From the NCBI GenBank assembly GCA_006227875.1, contig SBFI01000413.1, positions 1-7,147 of the forward strand: a DNA stretch of 7,147 bases. The letters are read 5' to 3'. Source of the DNA: Acidobacteriota bacterium (GTDB lineage Bacteria; Acidobacteriota; Thermoanaerobaculia; Multivoradales; JAHEKO01). Under the pieces are notes generated by a model. It made no database searches. It worked only from the letters and a program-made list of their open reading frames with translations, and was not told the origin of the DNA. How positions within the stretch are numbered: position 1 is the first letter of the stretch; the number at the start of each line of letters is the position of its first letter. Below are positions 1 through 6,281 of this stretch, one piece after another. A program made the position numbers and the translations under genes.

Positions 1-459
1 CGTCTGGCGAGCCCGCAGCAGGCCAGGGCCGCTGCCGGCGCCGCCGGGGTGGCGGGTGCCGCGGCGACCCGCGCGCCAAGCGTCTCTTCGACGCGGGCCA
101 ACAACGTCTACACCGACAAGAGCGGCAATGTCTATCGCCAGCAGGCAGACGGCAGCTGGCAGACCCGGGAAGGTGGTCAGTGGAAGCAGAGCGACATGGC
201 GGCCGCCGCCGGCTCTCGCGCCGGCACTTCCGATCGTCAGCGACCCACTACTTCGGGAGCTCCCACACAGCTTCCCTCGAGTCCCCCGAGCGGCACGACC
301 CGGCAACAACCGACTGCCTCGACGGGAGGATATGGCGGCAGCTCGCTCAACCGTGATGCCTACTCCCGCCAGCGGGGCACCCAGCGCACCCAGAGCTATC
401 AGCGCAGCGGCGCCAGTCGCGGCGGCGGCCGATCACGGGGTGGAGGGCGCCGCCGTTAG
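1..459 (+). CDS. C-terminal part of a low-complexity protein with an RGG-rich tail (5' end outside window)
   Basis: The frame is open from base 1 to a TAG at 457-459, giving 152 residues with no convincing start inside, so this is the 3' end of a longer gene. The visible part has an Ala-rich stretch (residues 8-25) and then a Tyr/Trp-containing segment (about 35-62) with NVYTDKSGNVYRQ followed by two spaced Trp units, GSWQ and GQWK. A Ser/Thr/Pro/Gln-rich linker follows, and the protein ends in a basic tail (about 139-152) built of RGGG and RSRGGG units closing in RRR. From memory, tails of this design occur at the C-termini of large secreted or surface proteins in several Gram-negative phyla, but the function is not established. 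The tail suggests binding to a polyanion or the envelope, which is inference. It converges on the M23 gene with a 48-bp gap. Confidence 0.7.
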   Translation, partial: RLASPQQARAAAGAAGVAGAAATRAPSVSSTRANNVYTDKSGNVYRQQADGSWQTREGGQWKQSDMAAAAGSRAGTSDRQRPTTSGAPTQLPSSPPSGTTRQQPTASTGGYGGSSLNRDAYSRQRGTQRTQSYQRSGASRGGGRSRGGGRRR

Positions 460-494
460 CGGCCAGGCTGGTCCCGGCCTTTCACCCGGCAAGC

Positions 495-513
495 TCCTGA
501 ATCCCCCTCAGGA
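495..513. terminator. Weak hairpin between convergent genes
   Basis: TCCTGA (495-500) and TCAGGA (508-513) form a perfect 6-bp inverted repeat with a 7-nt loop rich in C. It sits at the end of the minus-strand M23 gene, overlapping its stop codon, 35 bp beyond the + strand stop at 459. There is no T-tract on either side, so it is at best a weak or factor-assisted terminator. Confidence 0.25.
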
Positions 514-1138
514 ACCTGCGGTGTAGGTTGCCCCCATAATCAGCCCCCCGGGGTCGGGCGGCTCGGCATTGCGAAAGGTGATGGGAATGCTGTCGCAGCC
601 GTCGCGGCAGCCTTGTACCTCGAGGTGGAGGTGGGGAGTGGGGCCGGTGTAGCCCGTGTTGCCGGCAAGGCCGATTTGCTGCCGCTGAGCGACGAATTCT
701 CCCACCCCGACCACCACTCCATTCTGCATCAAGTGGCCGTAGTAGGCGCGAGTGCCGTCATTGTGGTCGATGACCACATAATTGGATTGGCCCCAGGCGT
801 TGTCGATACCGTCGCGGAAGTGCTCGCGGGTAGCTACAACTTCGCCACTGCGCGCGGCAATCACGACCTCCCCCACCAGCAGCGCGAAGTCGGTGGAGTA
901 TTGCATCGATCCGGTGTGAGTCCACGGACCACAATTCCCCTGGAAGATTTCGACGGAAACACCAACCGGATATGGCAGCACGTAGGGCGAAGAGGCCGGA
1001 GGCGGGTAGGACCCGCACTCGTTGACGATCAGGTTCGCAGGGGCGGTCGGCGGTCGGGGAGCTGCCGTCACCACCTCCGCAACCAAATGCCACCAGCAAA
1101 CCGGCGAGGATCGAGGCTGTCGCCCTGGTTCTGCCCAT
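508..1138 (-). CDS. M23 family metallopeptidase-like lipoprotein, interrupted by a frameshift
   Basis: The start ATG at 1138 has a good ribosome site, GGAGG at 1148-1144. It begins a lipoprotein signal, MGRTRATASILAGLLVAFGC, with Cys20 as the probable lipidation site followed by GGGDGSS. The peptidase domain lies in the neighbouring frame and runs to TGA at 510-508. Removing one base, most simply from the G run at 1056-1059 or 1040-1043, joins the two into about 209 residues. The domain has the LytM/M23 layout: a His (918-916) eight residues before the Asp of YSTDF (891-889), then YYGHL (His at 735-733), then the HLHLE motif (HxH at 633-625). M23 enzymes cut peptidoglycan cross-bridges with zinc; some relatives only bind. 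An envelope location is inferred. It is the last gene of the nhaA group, 55 bp after nhaA. The break may be a sequencing error or a true pseudogene. Confidence 0.75.
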
Positions 1139-1141
1139 ATC

Positions 1142-1163
1142 GACCTCCATTTGTAGGAGGGTC
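1142..1163 (-). promoter_or_regulatory. Inverted repeat covering the ribosome site of the M23 gene
   Basis: On the minus strand GACC(C)TCC (1163-1156) pairs with GGAGGTC (1148-1142) around a 7-nt loop (1155-1149), with one bulged C. The 3' arm contains the GGAGG Shine-Dalgarno sequence of the M23 start at 1138. In the RNA this hairpin could reduce ribosome access; it may also be chance in GC-rich DNA. Confidence 0.35.
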
Positions 1164-1193
1164 TTTGGGCAGAGGATCCTTCGCCGCCGGTGT

Positions 1194-2525
1194 CTATTTC
1201 TCTCCTGTTTGGGGAAGCGAGCGGGCGAGCACCAGATAGCCCCAGACTCCCGCGATCAGCGACGCGACCAGGATACCCACCTTGGCTTCGCTCACCAGCT
1301 CGGGGTCTTTGAAGGCCAGCTCGCTGACAAAGAGCGACATGGTGAAACCGACACCGGCCAGACAGCTCACCCCCCAGATCTGAGCCCAGGTGACGCCCTC
1401 GGGCATATCGGCGTAGCCGCTGCGGATGGCCAGCCAGCTGAAGAGCCACACCCCGAGCTGTTTGCCCACCACCAGTCCGAGGACGATGCCGATCGAGATG
1501 GGGTTGGCGAGGGTCTCAAAGAGTCCCTCACCCAGGACGACGCCCGCATTGAACAGGGCAAAAAGGGGCAGGATGAGAAAGGCCTGGGGCAGGTGGAGGT
1601 AGTGCTCGAGGACCGGTCCGGGTGGCGCCATGTCACCGGCAGCACCGTGTAACTCCTCGAGCGCGATCATCTGCTCTTCGTCGTCGACCATACTGTCCCT
1701 TGTGAGATCGCTCTTTCTAAGAGTTGCGAGCGACTCCTCCGCGGTGGAGAAGAACTTCTCGGGGTCGATGCGGGCTCTGACCGGGATCATGAGCGCCACC
1801 AGGATGCCGGCGACGGTGGCATGCACGCCCGAGGCGAAAATGGCGATCCAGACACCCAGGACGAGAAAGACGTACACCCCGACTCGTCGTACTCGCCTAT
1901 TGGAGGCGACAAACAACATGAACAGAAAAACAGCCGCGACGACCAGGGCACCCAGACGGACCTTCTCGGTGTAGAAGAGTGCGATCACCAGCACCGCACC
2001 CAGATCGTCGGCAATGGCCAGCGCGGTCAGAAAAACCTTGAGGCCGATGGGCGCGCGGGTCCCGAACAGAGCCATGATCCCGAGGGCAAAGGCGATGTCG
2101 GTGGCCATGGGGACTCCCCAACCGCTGGCTCCCTCGCCACCCGCATTCAGCGCGATATAGATGGCGGCCGGGACGACCATGCCGCCAATCGCCGCCGCCA
2201 CCGGCAGCACCGACTGCCGGAACGAGGAGAGCTGGCCCAGCACCATTTCCCGCTTTATCTCGAGCCCGACGACAAAGAAAAAGACCACCATCAGGGCGTC
2301 GTTGACCCAGTGCTGGAGCGACAGCTTGAAGGCGTGCTCACCCCAGGAAATACCCAGATAGGTGTGAGTCAGATCGTGATAGCTCTCGGCCCAGGGGGAG
2401 TTGGCCCAGACCAGCGCCACGATCGTGGCGGCGAGCAGGACGATGCTGCCCGCGGCCTCCCAGTGAAAGAAACGTTGGAAGACGCTGTCACTTTCTTGGT
2501 TCGACGCAGCTCTCGATTGGCTCAT
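1194..2525 (-). CDS. nhaA: Na+/H+ antiporter NhaA
   Basis: A 443-residue inner-membrane antiporter that exchanges cytoplasmic Na+ (or Li+) for external protons, controlling pH and sodium. Family hallmarks are visible: FFFVVGLEIKRE (82-93), ATDIAFALG (141-149, with Asp143 matching the E. coli Asp133), AIADDLGAV (170-178, with Asp173-Asp174 matching Asp163-Asp164 of the ion site), Lys355 in VVGKQLG (the Lys300 equivalent), and GVGFTMSLF (391-399) near the C-terminus. About twelve hydrophobic segments can be traced. It is longer than the 388-residue E. coli protein, mainly through a charged loop at about 252-305 containing DDEEQ, expected to be cytoplasmic. The ATG at 2525 lies 2 nt after the TGA of the upstream TonB-C gene, with the GGGGGAAG ribosome site inside that gene's last codons, so the two are probably translationally coupled. 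Stop is TAG at 1196-1194. Confidence 0.96.
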   Translation of the reverse strand: MSQSRAASNQESDSVFQRFFHWEAAGSIVLLAATIVALVWANSPWAESYHDLTHTYLGISWGEHAFKLSLQHWVNDALMVVFFFVVGLEIKREMVLGQLSSFRQSVLPVAAAIGGMVVPAAIYIALNAGGEGASGWGVPMATDIAFALGIMALFGTRAPIGLKVFLTALAIADDLGAVLVIALFYTEKVRLGALVVAAVFLFMLFVASNRRVRRVGVYVFLVLGVWIAIFASGVHATVAGILVALMIPVRARIDPEKFFSTAEESLATLRKSDLTRDSMVDDEEQMIALEELHGAAGDMAPPGPVLEHYLHLPQAFLILPLFALFNAGVVLGEGLFETLANPISIGIVLGLVVGKQLGVWLFSWLAIRSGYADMPEGVTWAQIWGVSCLAGVGFTMSLFVSELAFKDPELVSEAKVGILVASLIAGVWGYLVLARSLPQTGEK

Positions 2526-2527
2526 TT

Positions 2528-3262
2528 TCACTTCCCCCGTTCGAACGAGATGATGGTGCTCGACAGCGCCCAGCCGGTCTGGTCTCCCTGTCGCGGCGGC
2601 TCGAAGCGCCAACCCATCACCGAATGCAGCGCGGTAAAGACCACGAGAGAATTCTTGCCACCCCGCTCGATGACAGGTGAGTAGGGCCGCCCCTCGGGGT
2701 CGACCAGAAACGAGACCGTAAGACGCTGTCCGTTGAGCGCCGACGGTTTCCTTTGGGGAGTCGGAATCTGTCCCTTGGCAATTACCACCGGCGCGGCGAA
2801 CTCCCCGCCCGGGGTCAGCAACCGGCTCTCCTGCTCGATCCAATCGAGAGCGGTGGCCCGACTGCGGTAGGGGCTGCTGTCGAAGAGCTCGGCGATGCCG
2901 CTGTAAGCCTGGAGAACCTCGCCCTGGAGCTCGGGCAACAGTATCTGGGCCATCGACCAGTGCCAGAGGGCCTCCCGATTGAGCTCGAGAGACGCTTCCG
3001 CCAAACCCTGGAGCGCCACCGAGTAGGCCAGCTCTCGCTCGCGCCCCTTCTTGCCGTCGTGAAAGACCTCCCAACCGATGGCATGGGCGTTTGTCATAGC
3101 TACCGTCGACTGGCCAAAGAAGATCTGCAGCCCCGCCGTACGCAGACGGGCGCGAAGCTGCGGATCCTTGATCTTGTCGAGTGGCAGCTCGGCGCCGAGG
3201 TCCGCGGCCCCTCCCAGCAGAAAGATGACCGCCAGCGCCAAGGAGAGACGGGCTCGTGCCAT
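2528..3262 (-). CDS. Secreted protein with TonB-like C-terminal domain
   Basis: A 244-residue protein with a Sec signal peptide (MARARLSLALAVIFLLGGAA, cleavage near residue 20-24) and no cysteine, so a soluble periplasmic protein is likely. Residues 30-145 look mainly helical and lack a motif I recognise. Residues about 175-243 resemble the TonB C-terminal fold as found in stand-alone secreted proteins: LTVSFLVDPEGRPYSPVIER, then ALHSVMGWRFEPP, matching the family pattern of a beta strand with DPxGR followed by a helix ending in WRFxPP. There is no N-terminal membrane anchor or proline-rich spacer, so it is not a classical energy transducer. It is the first gene of the group leading into nhaA. 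The start is fixed by an in-frame TAA four codons upstream, and no ribosome site is visible before the ATG. The specific role is unknown. Confidence 0.85.
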   Translation of the reverse strand: MARARLSLALAVIFLLGGAADLGAELPLDKIKDPQLRARLRTAGLQIFFGQSTVAMTNAHAIGWEVFHDGKKGRERELAYSVALQGLAEASLELNREALWHWSMAQILLPELQGEVLQAYSGIAELFDSSPYRSRATALDWIEQESRLLTPGGEFAAPVVIAKGQIPTPQRKPSALNGQRLTVSFLVDPEGRPYSPVIERGGKNSLVVFTALHSVMGWRFEPPRQGDQTGWALSSTIISFERGK

Positions 3263-3274
3263 CGGGCTATGTTA
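3263..3274 (-). promoter_or_regulatory. Candidate -10 element for leaderless transcription of the TonB-C gene
   Basis: TAACAT (3274-3269, minus strand) lies six bases before the ATG at 3262. This TANNNT-to-start spacing would place transcription initiation at or next to the start codon, the arrangement seen in leaderless mRNAs. The absence of any purine-rich ribosome site agrees with this. No good -35 is evident. Confidence 0.4.
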
Positions 3275-3304
3275 ACCGCTCGTGCCGCGCACCGTCGGCT
3301 CGGC

Positions 3305-3310
3305 TAGAAT
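3305..3310 (+). promoter_or_regulatory. Candidate -10 element for the first DUF4136 gene
   Basis: TAGAAT matches the sigma-70 -10 consensus at five of six bases and lies about 47 bases upstream of the GTG start at 3352. Only a poor -35-like GTGCCG is found at 3282-3287. Transcription would start near 3317, inside the 89-bp divergent spacer shared with the TonB-C gene. Confidence 0.4.
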
Positions 3311-3326
3311 GAGCATGAAGGTACGA

Positions 3327-3338
3327 ACCGATATCGGT
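3327..3338. repeat. Perfect 12-bp palindrome upstream of the DUF4136 gene
   Basis: ACCGATATCGGT reads the same on both strands. It lies between the candidate -10 (3305-3310) and the GGAGG ribosome site (3342-3346) of the + strand DUF4136 gene. That position suits an operator for a dimeric repressor, but no regulator is known for it and only one copy was noticed. Confidence 0.45.
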
Positions 3339-3351
3339 GTCGGAGGTGATT

Positions 3352-3879
3352 GTGAGCTACAGGAAATCCCCAGCGGTCTTGTTGCCCCTCCTTCTCATCG
3401 TCGTTGCAGCACCGCTCATGGCTGCCGTCTCGGTCGACTACTCCAAGAGCGTCGACTTCAGCCAGTACAAGACCTATCGATGGGGCGAGCCGACACAGAA
3501 ATTCGATCCCGAGCTGGAGAGAAAGATACACGAGGCGATCGACAGAGAGCTGCTGGCCAAGGGTTTGACCATGGTCGCGGGAGAGGCGGATCTGACGGTC
3601 ATGATTCGACTCTCGGTCCGGGATGAGCAGCGCGAGGAGATGGACATCTTCGGCATACCCGCGCGCTGGGGAGACGCGGGGGAGCGCGCCGGGCAAGCGA
3701 GTGACGTGATGCTGGAGGTCGAGGTGGGCCGCCTCATCGTCGACCTGCTCGATGGCGCCAGCGGGCTCCACCTGTGGCGCGGCACTGCTACCCGGATTAC
3801 GTCCGGCAAGCCCGGCGGCTCCGCCAAGGTGATCGACAGGGCGGCGCGCAAGATGTTCAAGGACTTCCCACCAAAGTAA
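3352..3879 (+). CDS. DUF4136 family exported protein (first copy)
   Basis: A 175-residue protein beginning at GTG 3352, chosen because GGAGG at 3342-3346 sits five bases before it; an in-frame GTG at 3337 lacks such a site. Residues 1-25 form a signal peptide with a long hydrophobic core (VLLPLLLIVVAAPLMAA). The mature part shows the DUF4136 pattern: VDYSKSVDFSQYKTYRW (28-44), a helix with LLAKGL (67-72), a strand with ADLTVMI (79-85), GRLIVDLLDGASGLHLWRG (126-144), and a terminal helix ending KMFKDFPP. DUF4136 proteins are small envelope proteins of unknown function, often lipoproteins; this one has no cysteine, so it is expected to be soluble in the periplasm. It stands alone between divergent and convergent neighbours. 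A paralogue lies at 5618-6151. Confidence 0.85.
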   Translation: MSYRKSPAVLLPLLLIVVAAPLMAAVSVDYSKSVDFSQYKTYRWGEPTQKFDPELERKIHEAIDRELLAKGLTMVAGEADLTVMIRLSVRDEQREEMDIFGIPARWGDAGERAGQASDVMLEVEVGRLIVDLLDGASGLHLWRGTATRITSGKPGGSAKVIDRAARKMFKDFPPK

Positions 3880-3915
3880 AAGCCCTCCAGGGCCATCCAA
3901 GGCTCCCGGAGGGCT
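3872..3915 (-). terminator. Strong hairpin terminator between convergent genes
   Basis: AGCCCTCC (3881-3888) pairs perfectly with GGAGGGCT (3908-3915), and further G/C pairing is possible inside. Read on the minus strand the stem is followed by TTTACTTT (3880-3873), a usable U-tract for the channel gene ending at 3935; the tract overlaps the TAA of the + strand DUF4136 gene. On the + strand the stem immediately follows that stop codon but lacks a good T run, so it may act more weakly in that direction. Confidence 0.7.
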
Positions 3916-3934
3916 CCGCCAGCCAGACTGCTTT

Positions 3935-5448
3935 CTAACCGGCGTCGAGATCCTTGCGCCAGCTCTCGAGCTGCGCTCGCGCCAGATCGCGGCCACCGAC
4001 GCCAAAGGCGATCGCCGCGGCCACCGCCGCCGCCCCGAGTATCAGTCCAAAGGCGATGGTGATGATGTCCTCGGCCACGTTCATCTGCCGCAACGCCATG
4101 GCACCCGCCAGCACGATGATCGCCACCCGAGCGCACCGGCCTGACGGCTCGCTCCGGCCTGGATGGTGGTCGCCGCAACGTTTGCCAGATAGAGACCGAG
4201 CCCGAATATGGCCAGCCCCAGAATCACATTGCCGAGGAAGACCGTGAACGACGACACCAGTCCGGCGAGTTGGGTAAAGCCGAGAAGTCCCAGCGCCTCG
4301 ATGGTGGCAAACAGCATGACGACGACAACCACCAGATGTCCGACGATGGCCGAAGGTGTCGTCTCGCTCGACTCCGAGCTTCGCGCCAGGCCGATCCGTT
4401 GGAGCATCCGGTCGAAGCCAAAGGCCTCCAGCAGGTTGCTCACCAGACCGGCAGCCACCCGTCCGACCACATAGGCGACGATCAGCACCAGGGTGGCGCC
4501 AAACAGAGCCGGGAGCGCTGCCAGGATCTGCTCCAGCATAGCGCTGGCCGGCGCGGTGATGGCCTCCAGCTGCAGAGCGCTCAGCGCTGAGATGAGAACC
4601 GGGATCAAGATCAGGGTATAGACGACCAGACCCACCAGCTTGGACAAGCTCTGCTGTCCCAGAACCCTCTCCAGACCGACCCGCTCGGCGAGTCGATCGA
4701 GGCCGATGGCTGCCAGCAGGTTGGCGACGATCCGTTGAACGATCCTGGCCACGAACCAGCCCAGCAGAAAGATGATGACGGCGGCAAACAGGTTGGGCAG
4801 GAATGCCAGCACTTTGCCCACCATGGTGCGTACCGGACCCAGCAGCCCATCGAGAGCCAGGGCATCGAGAACCGCCGGCAGGAAAAGCAGAAAGACCAGC
4901 CAATAGGCGGTGTCGGCCAACATCTTGGTGAGAGAGACGCTGTCGGCTTTGTCCCCCTCTTCTTCCTTCTTCAGACCATCGCCGACGCGCTCGTCCAGCT
5001 TGGCTGCGTCTAGTGCTGTGCGCACCAGCCAGCGGATCCCGGTTGCCACCACCCAGGCCACCAACAGCAGCAGGCCGGCACTCAGAATCCGCGGGGCGTA
5101 CTGGAAGATCTCGTCCAGGAAGCTGTTGAGCGGTCCGGTGACCACCGTCAGCTTGAGCGCCGAGAAGAACGCCATGAGGACAAAGACCATGACCAGCCAG
5201 AAGACAACTCGGCTGATGGGTGCCTCGACGTCGGGGACCTCCTCACCCTCGGCCCGGACCCATCCGGCAATCTTGTTGTCGAGTGTGGTTCGCCGCAGCC
5301 CGGCGCGGACCAGCTTCGAGATCACAAGCGCCAAAAGCCACCCCAATATCAGGATGGCGAGTGCCGCTACCAGGTGAGGCAGGTAGCTGCTCACTCCCGT
5401 CACCATGGTGCTGAAACTCTCCTGAAGACTCGCTCCCAGATTCGACAT
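3935..5448 (-). CDS. Mechanosensitive-channel-like membrane protein with conserved TM-helix repeats, frameshifted near its C-terminus
   Basis: The ATG at 5448 is preceded by AAGGAG, seven bases upstream. The first 440 codons are clean; near 4126-4137 the frame changes and the remaining roughly 63 residues (RVAIIVLAGAMALRQMNVAED onward, ending RKDLDAG, TAG 3937-3935) continue in another frame. Restoring one missing base (or four) gives about 503 residues. The protein is built of repeated units, each a loop with P, a long hydrophobic helix and an amphipathic tail: residues about 23-64, 118-159, 217-259 and 312-354, the last two being clearly alike (LPNLFAAV.../LPALFGAT..., then GLDRLAERVGL/GFDRMLQRIGL). 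This matches the conserved TM-helix repeat proteins annotated as small-conductance mechanosensitive channels. The MscS beta-domain is not seen. Inner-membrane location is expected; channel activity is inferred from family. Confidence 0.85.
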
Positions 5449-5501
5449 GCTCAGCTCTCCTTCCGTCTGAAATTGATGAAGGCTCTACAGGCAGCACGGC
5501 C

Positions 5502-5528
5502 GATCGAGCAAACCCCACCTGCTCGACC
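5502..5528. repeat. Dyad overlapping the channel-gene promoter
   Basis: GATCGAGCA (5502-5510) and TGCTCGACC (5520-5528) are inverted repeats: seven perfect pairs plus one G-T and one G-C pair, around a 9-nt spacer. The dyad overlaps the candidate -10 (5526-5531) and the expected transcription start of the minus-strand channel gene, a typical place for an operator. Confidence 0.4.
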
Positions 5529-5553
5529 ATACGGGACTGCCCCTAGCTGTCAG
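5526..5553 (-). promoter_or_regulatory. Candidate sigma-70-type promoter of the channel gene
   Basis: On the minus strand CTGACA (5553-5548) is followed after 16 bases by TATGGT (5531-5526). Initiation near 5519 would give a leader of about 70 nt before the ATG at 5448. It lies downstream of the terminator of the second DUF4136 gene, consistent with independent transcription of the channel gene. Confidence 0.45.
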
Positions 5554-5580
5554 AAGCCCTCCCTTTCTACCAGAATCCGG

Positions 5581-5598
5581 AAAAAACCGGAAGTCCGG
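5581..5598 (-). terminator. Intrinsic terminator of the second DUF4136 gene
   Basis: Minus-strand CCGG (5598-5595), ACTT loop, CCGG (5590-5587), then six T (5586-5581), starting 20 bases beyond the TAA at 5618. The stem is only four G/C pairs, though an alternative longer fold using CCGG at 5605-5602 is possible. The T-tract makes termination plausible. Confidence 0.5.
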
Positions 5599-5617
5599 AG
5601 ACCGGGCGGCCTTGTCG

Positions 5618-6151
5618 TTATCTCGGAGGGTAGTGATTGAGGATCTTGGAGACGGCGTTGAGACCCTTTTTGCGCAGCTTTTTCCGGGTCTCCGCCACCT
5701 CGGTGCTCCACCCGCTCCACACCTGGACATCGCTCTCGGCATCATAGATCTCGAAGACGAGAGTCCCCTCCTCGTAGGCCACCATCCCATGGGCACGGGG
5801 GTCGCCGATCCAGGCCACTCCGGGGGCGACTTCCTTCCGCACACCATCGATGTTGACCGTCTCGGAGACCAAAGCCGTGTAGGTGATCCAGAGGTCGGGA
5901 TCGCCACTGTCGGTGGGCTGGAGACCCTTTTTGGCCAGCGTCGCCTGGGCGCGACTCTTGACCTCCAGATCGAGCAGCGTGCCCTCGGCCAACGGGTGCT
6001 CGGGATGCAGATCGGGCCAGGTTCTCCAGGCGTAGGTTTGATAGCTGGAAAACTGCGTGCCGTCCTTGTGCGAGGTCTTGACCTCCGACATGACCGCCAG
6101 TGGGACGAACAGAAGCAAGAGCAAGGTTCCGGTACTGATTTTCCTAGTCAC
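5618..6151 (-). CDS. DUF4136 family exported protein (second copy)
   Basis: A 177-residue protein starting at GTG 6151, supported by AAGGAGG at 6166-6160, eight bases upstream; in-frame codons extend further but include no better start. Residues 1-22 are a signal peptide (RKISTGTLLLLLFVPLAVMS). The mature part has the DUF4136 pattern: FSSYQTYAWR (34-43), the helix segment AQATLAKKGL (68-77), PDLWITYTA (85-93), GTLVFEIYDAESDVQVWSG (129-147), and a final helix ending NHYPP. There is no cysteine, so it is not a lipoprotein. The similarity to the copy at 3352-3879 is at pattern level, with near-equal length and the same GTG start type; they are diverged paralogues, not a recent duplication. It has its own terminator and sits head-to-head with the trkA unit. 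Function unknown. Confidence 0.85.
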   Translation of the reverse strand: MTRKISTGTLLLLLFVPLAVMSEVKTSHKDGTQFSSYQTYAWRTWPDLHPEHPLAEGTLLDLEVKSRAQATLAKKGLQPTDSGDPDLWITYTALVSETVNIDGVRKEVAPGVAWIGDPRAHGMVAYEEGTLVFEIYDAESDVQVWSGWSTEVAETRKKLRKKGLNAVSKILNHYPPR

Positions 6152-6192
6152 AGTCCTCGCCTCCTTGTTGACTTGTACAGCCCGACGATCAG

Positions 6193-6200
6193 ACGTTAGC
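6193..6200 (-). promoter_or_regulatory. Tentative -10 element for the second DUF4136 gene
   Basis: Minus-strand TAACGT (6198-6193) preceded by TGC resembles an extended -10 element, about 42 bases upstream of the GTG start at 6151. The match is partial and no -35 stands out, so this is weak. Confidence 0.25.
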
Positions 6201-6262
6201 ACAGGCCCCGGCAGGGCTCGGTACACCCGACGGCGCCACCCTCAAGACTTCCACCACGGGCT

Positions 6263-6270
6263 GCTACAAT
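6263..6270 (+). promoter_or_regulatory. Candidate extended -10 promoter of the trkA unit
   Basis: TACAAT (6265-6270) is five of six to the -10 consensus and is preceded by TG plus one base (6263-6264), an extended -10 that can work without a strong -35. Initiation would fall near 6277, leaving about 78 nt before the trkA ATG and only about 5 nt before the leader ORF start at 6282. Confidence 0.45.
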
Positions 6271-6281
6271 CGGAGCACTGC

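Noticed and set aside
56..526. 156-codon + strand ORF overlapping the first gene
   Set aside because: Shifted reading of a repetitive GC-rich region; the frame ending at 459 has a coherent protein design with Tyr/Trp units and an RGG tail.
1139..1449. Upstream extension of the M23 reading frame into nhaA
   Set aside because: The true N-terminus is the lipoprotein signal in the neighbouring frame from 1138; the extension is the shadow of nhaA.
1821..2684. 287-codon + strand ORF opposite nhaA
   Set aside because: His/Asp/Gly-rich composition is the antisense reading of hydrophobic NhaA codons; no start signal or domain.
2526..3074. Long N-terminal extension of nhaA in the same frame
   Set aside because: It reads through the complete TonB-C gene in another frame; its sequence is Arg/Gly-rich and meaningless, and nhaA has its own ATG and ribosome site at 2525.
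3337..3351. GTG at 3337 as the start of the first DUF4136 gene
   Set aside because: It overlaps the palindrome, has no ribosome site, and the GGAGG at 3342 fits the GTG at 3352.
3304..4005. 233-codon minus-strand ORF opposite the first DUF4136 gene
   Set aside because: Antisense open frame typical of GC-rich DNA; the + strand has a signal peptide, ribosome site and family pattern.
5243..5530. Alternative 95-codon minus-strand ORF at the start of the channel gene
   Set aside because: Overlaps the ribosome site and first 69 codons of the channel gene in another frame, with no domain or start signal.
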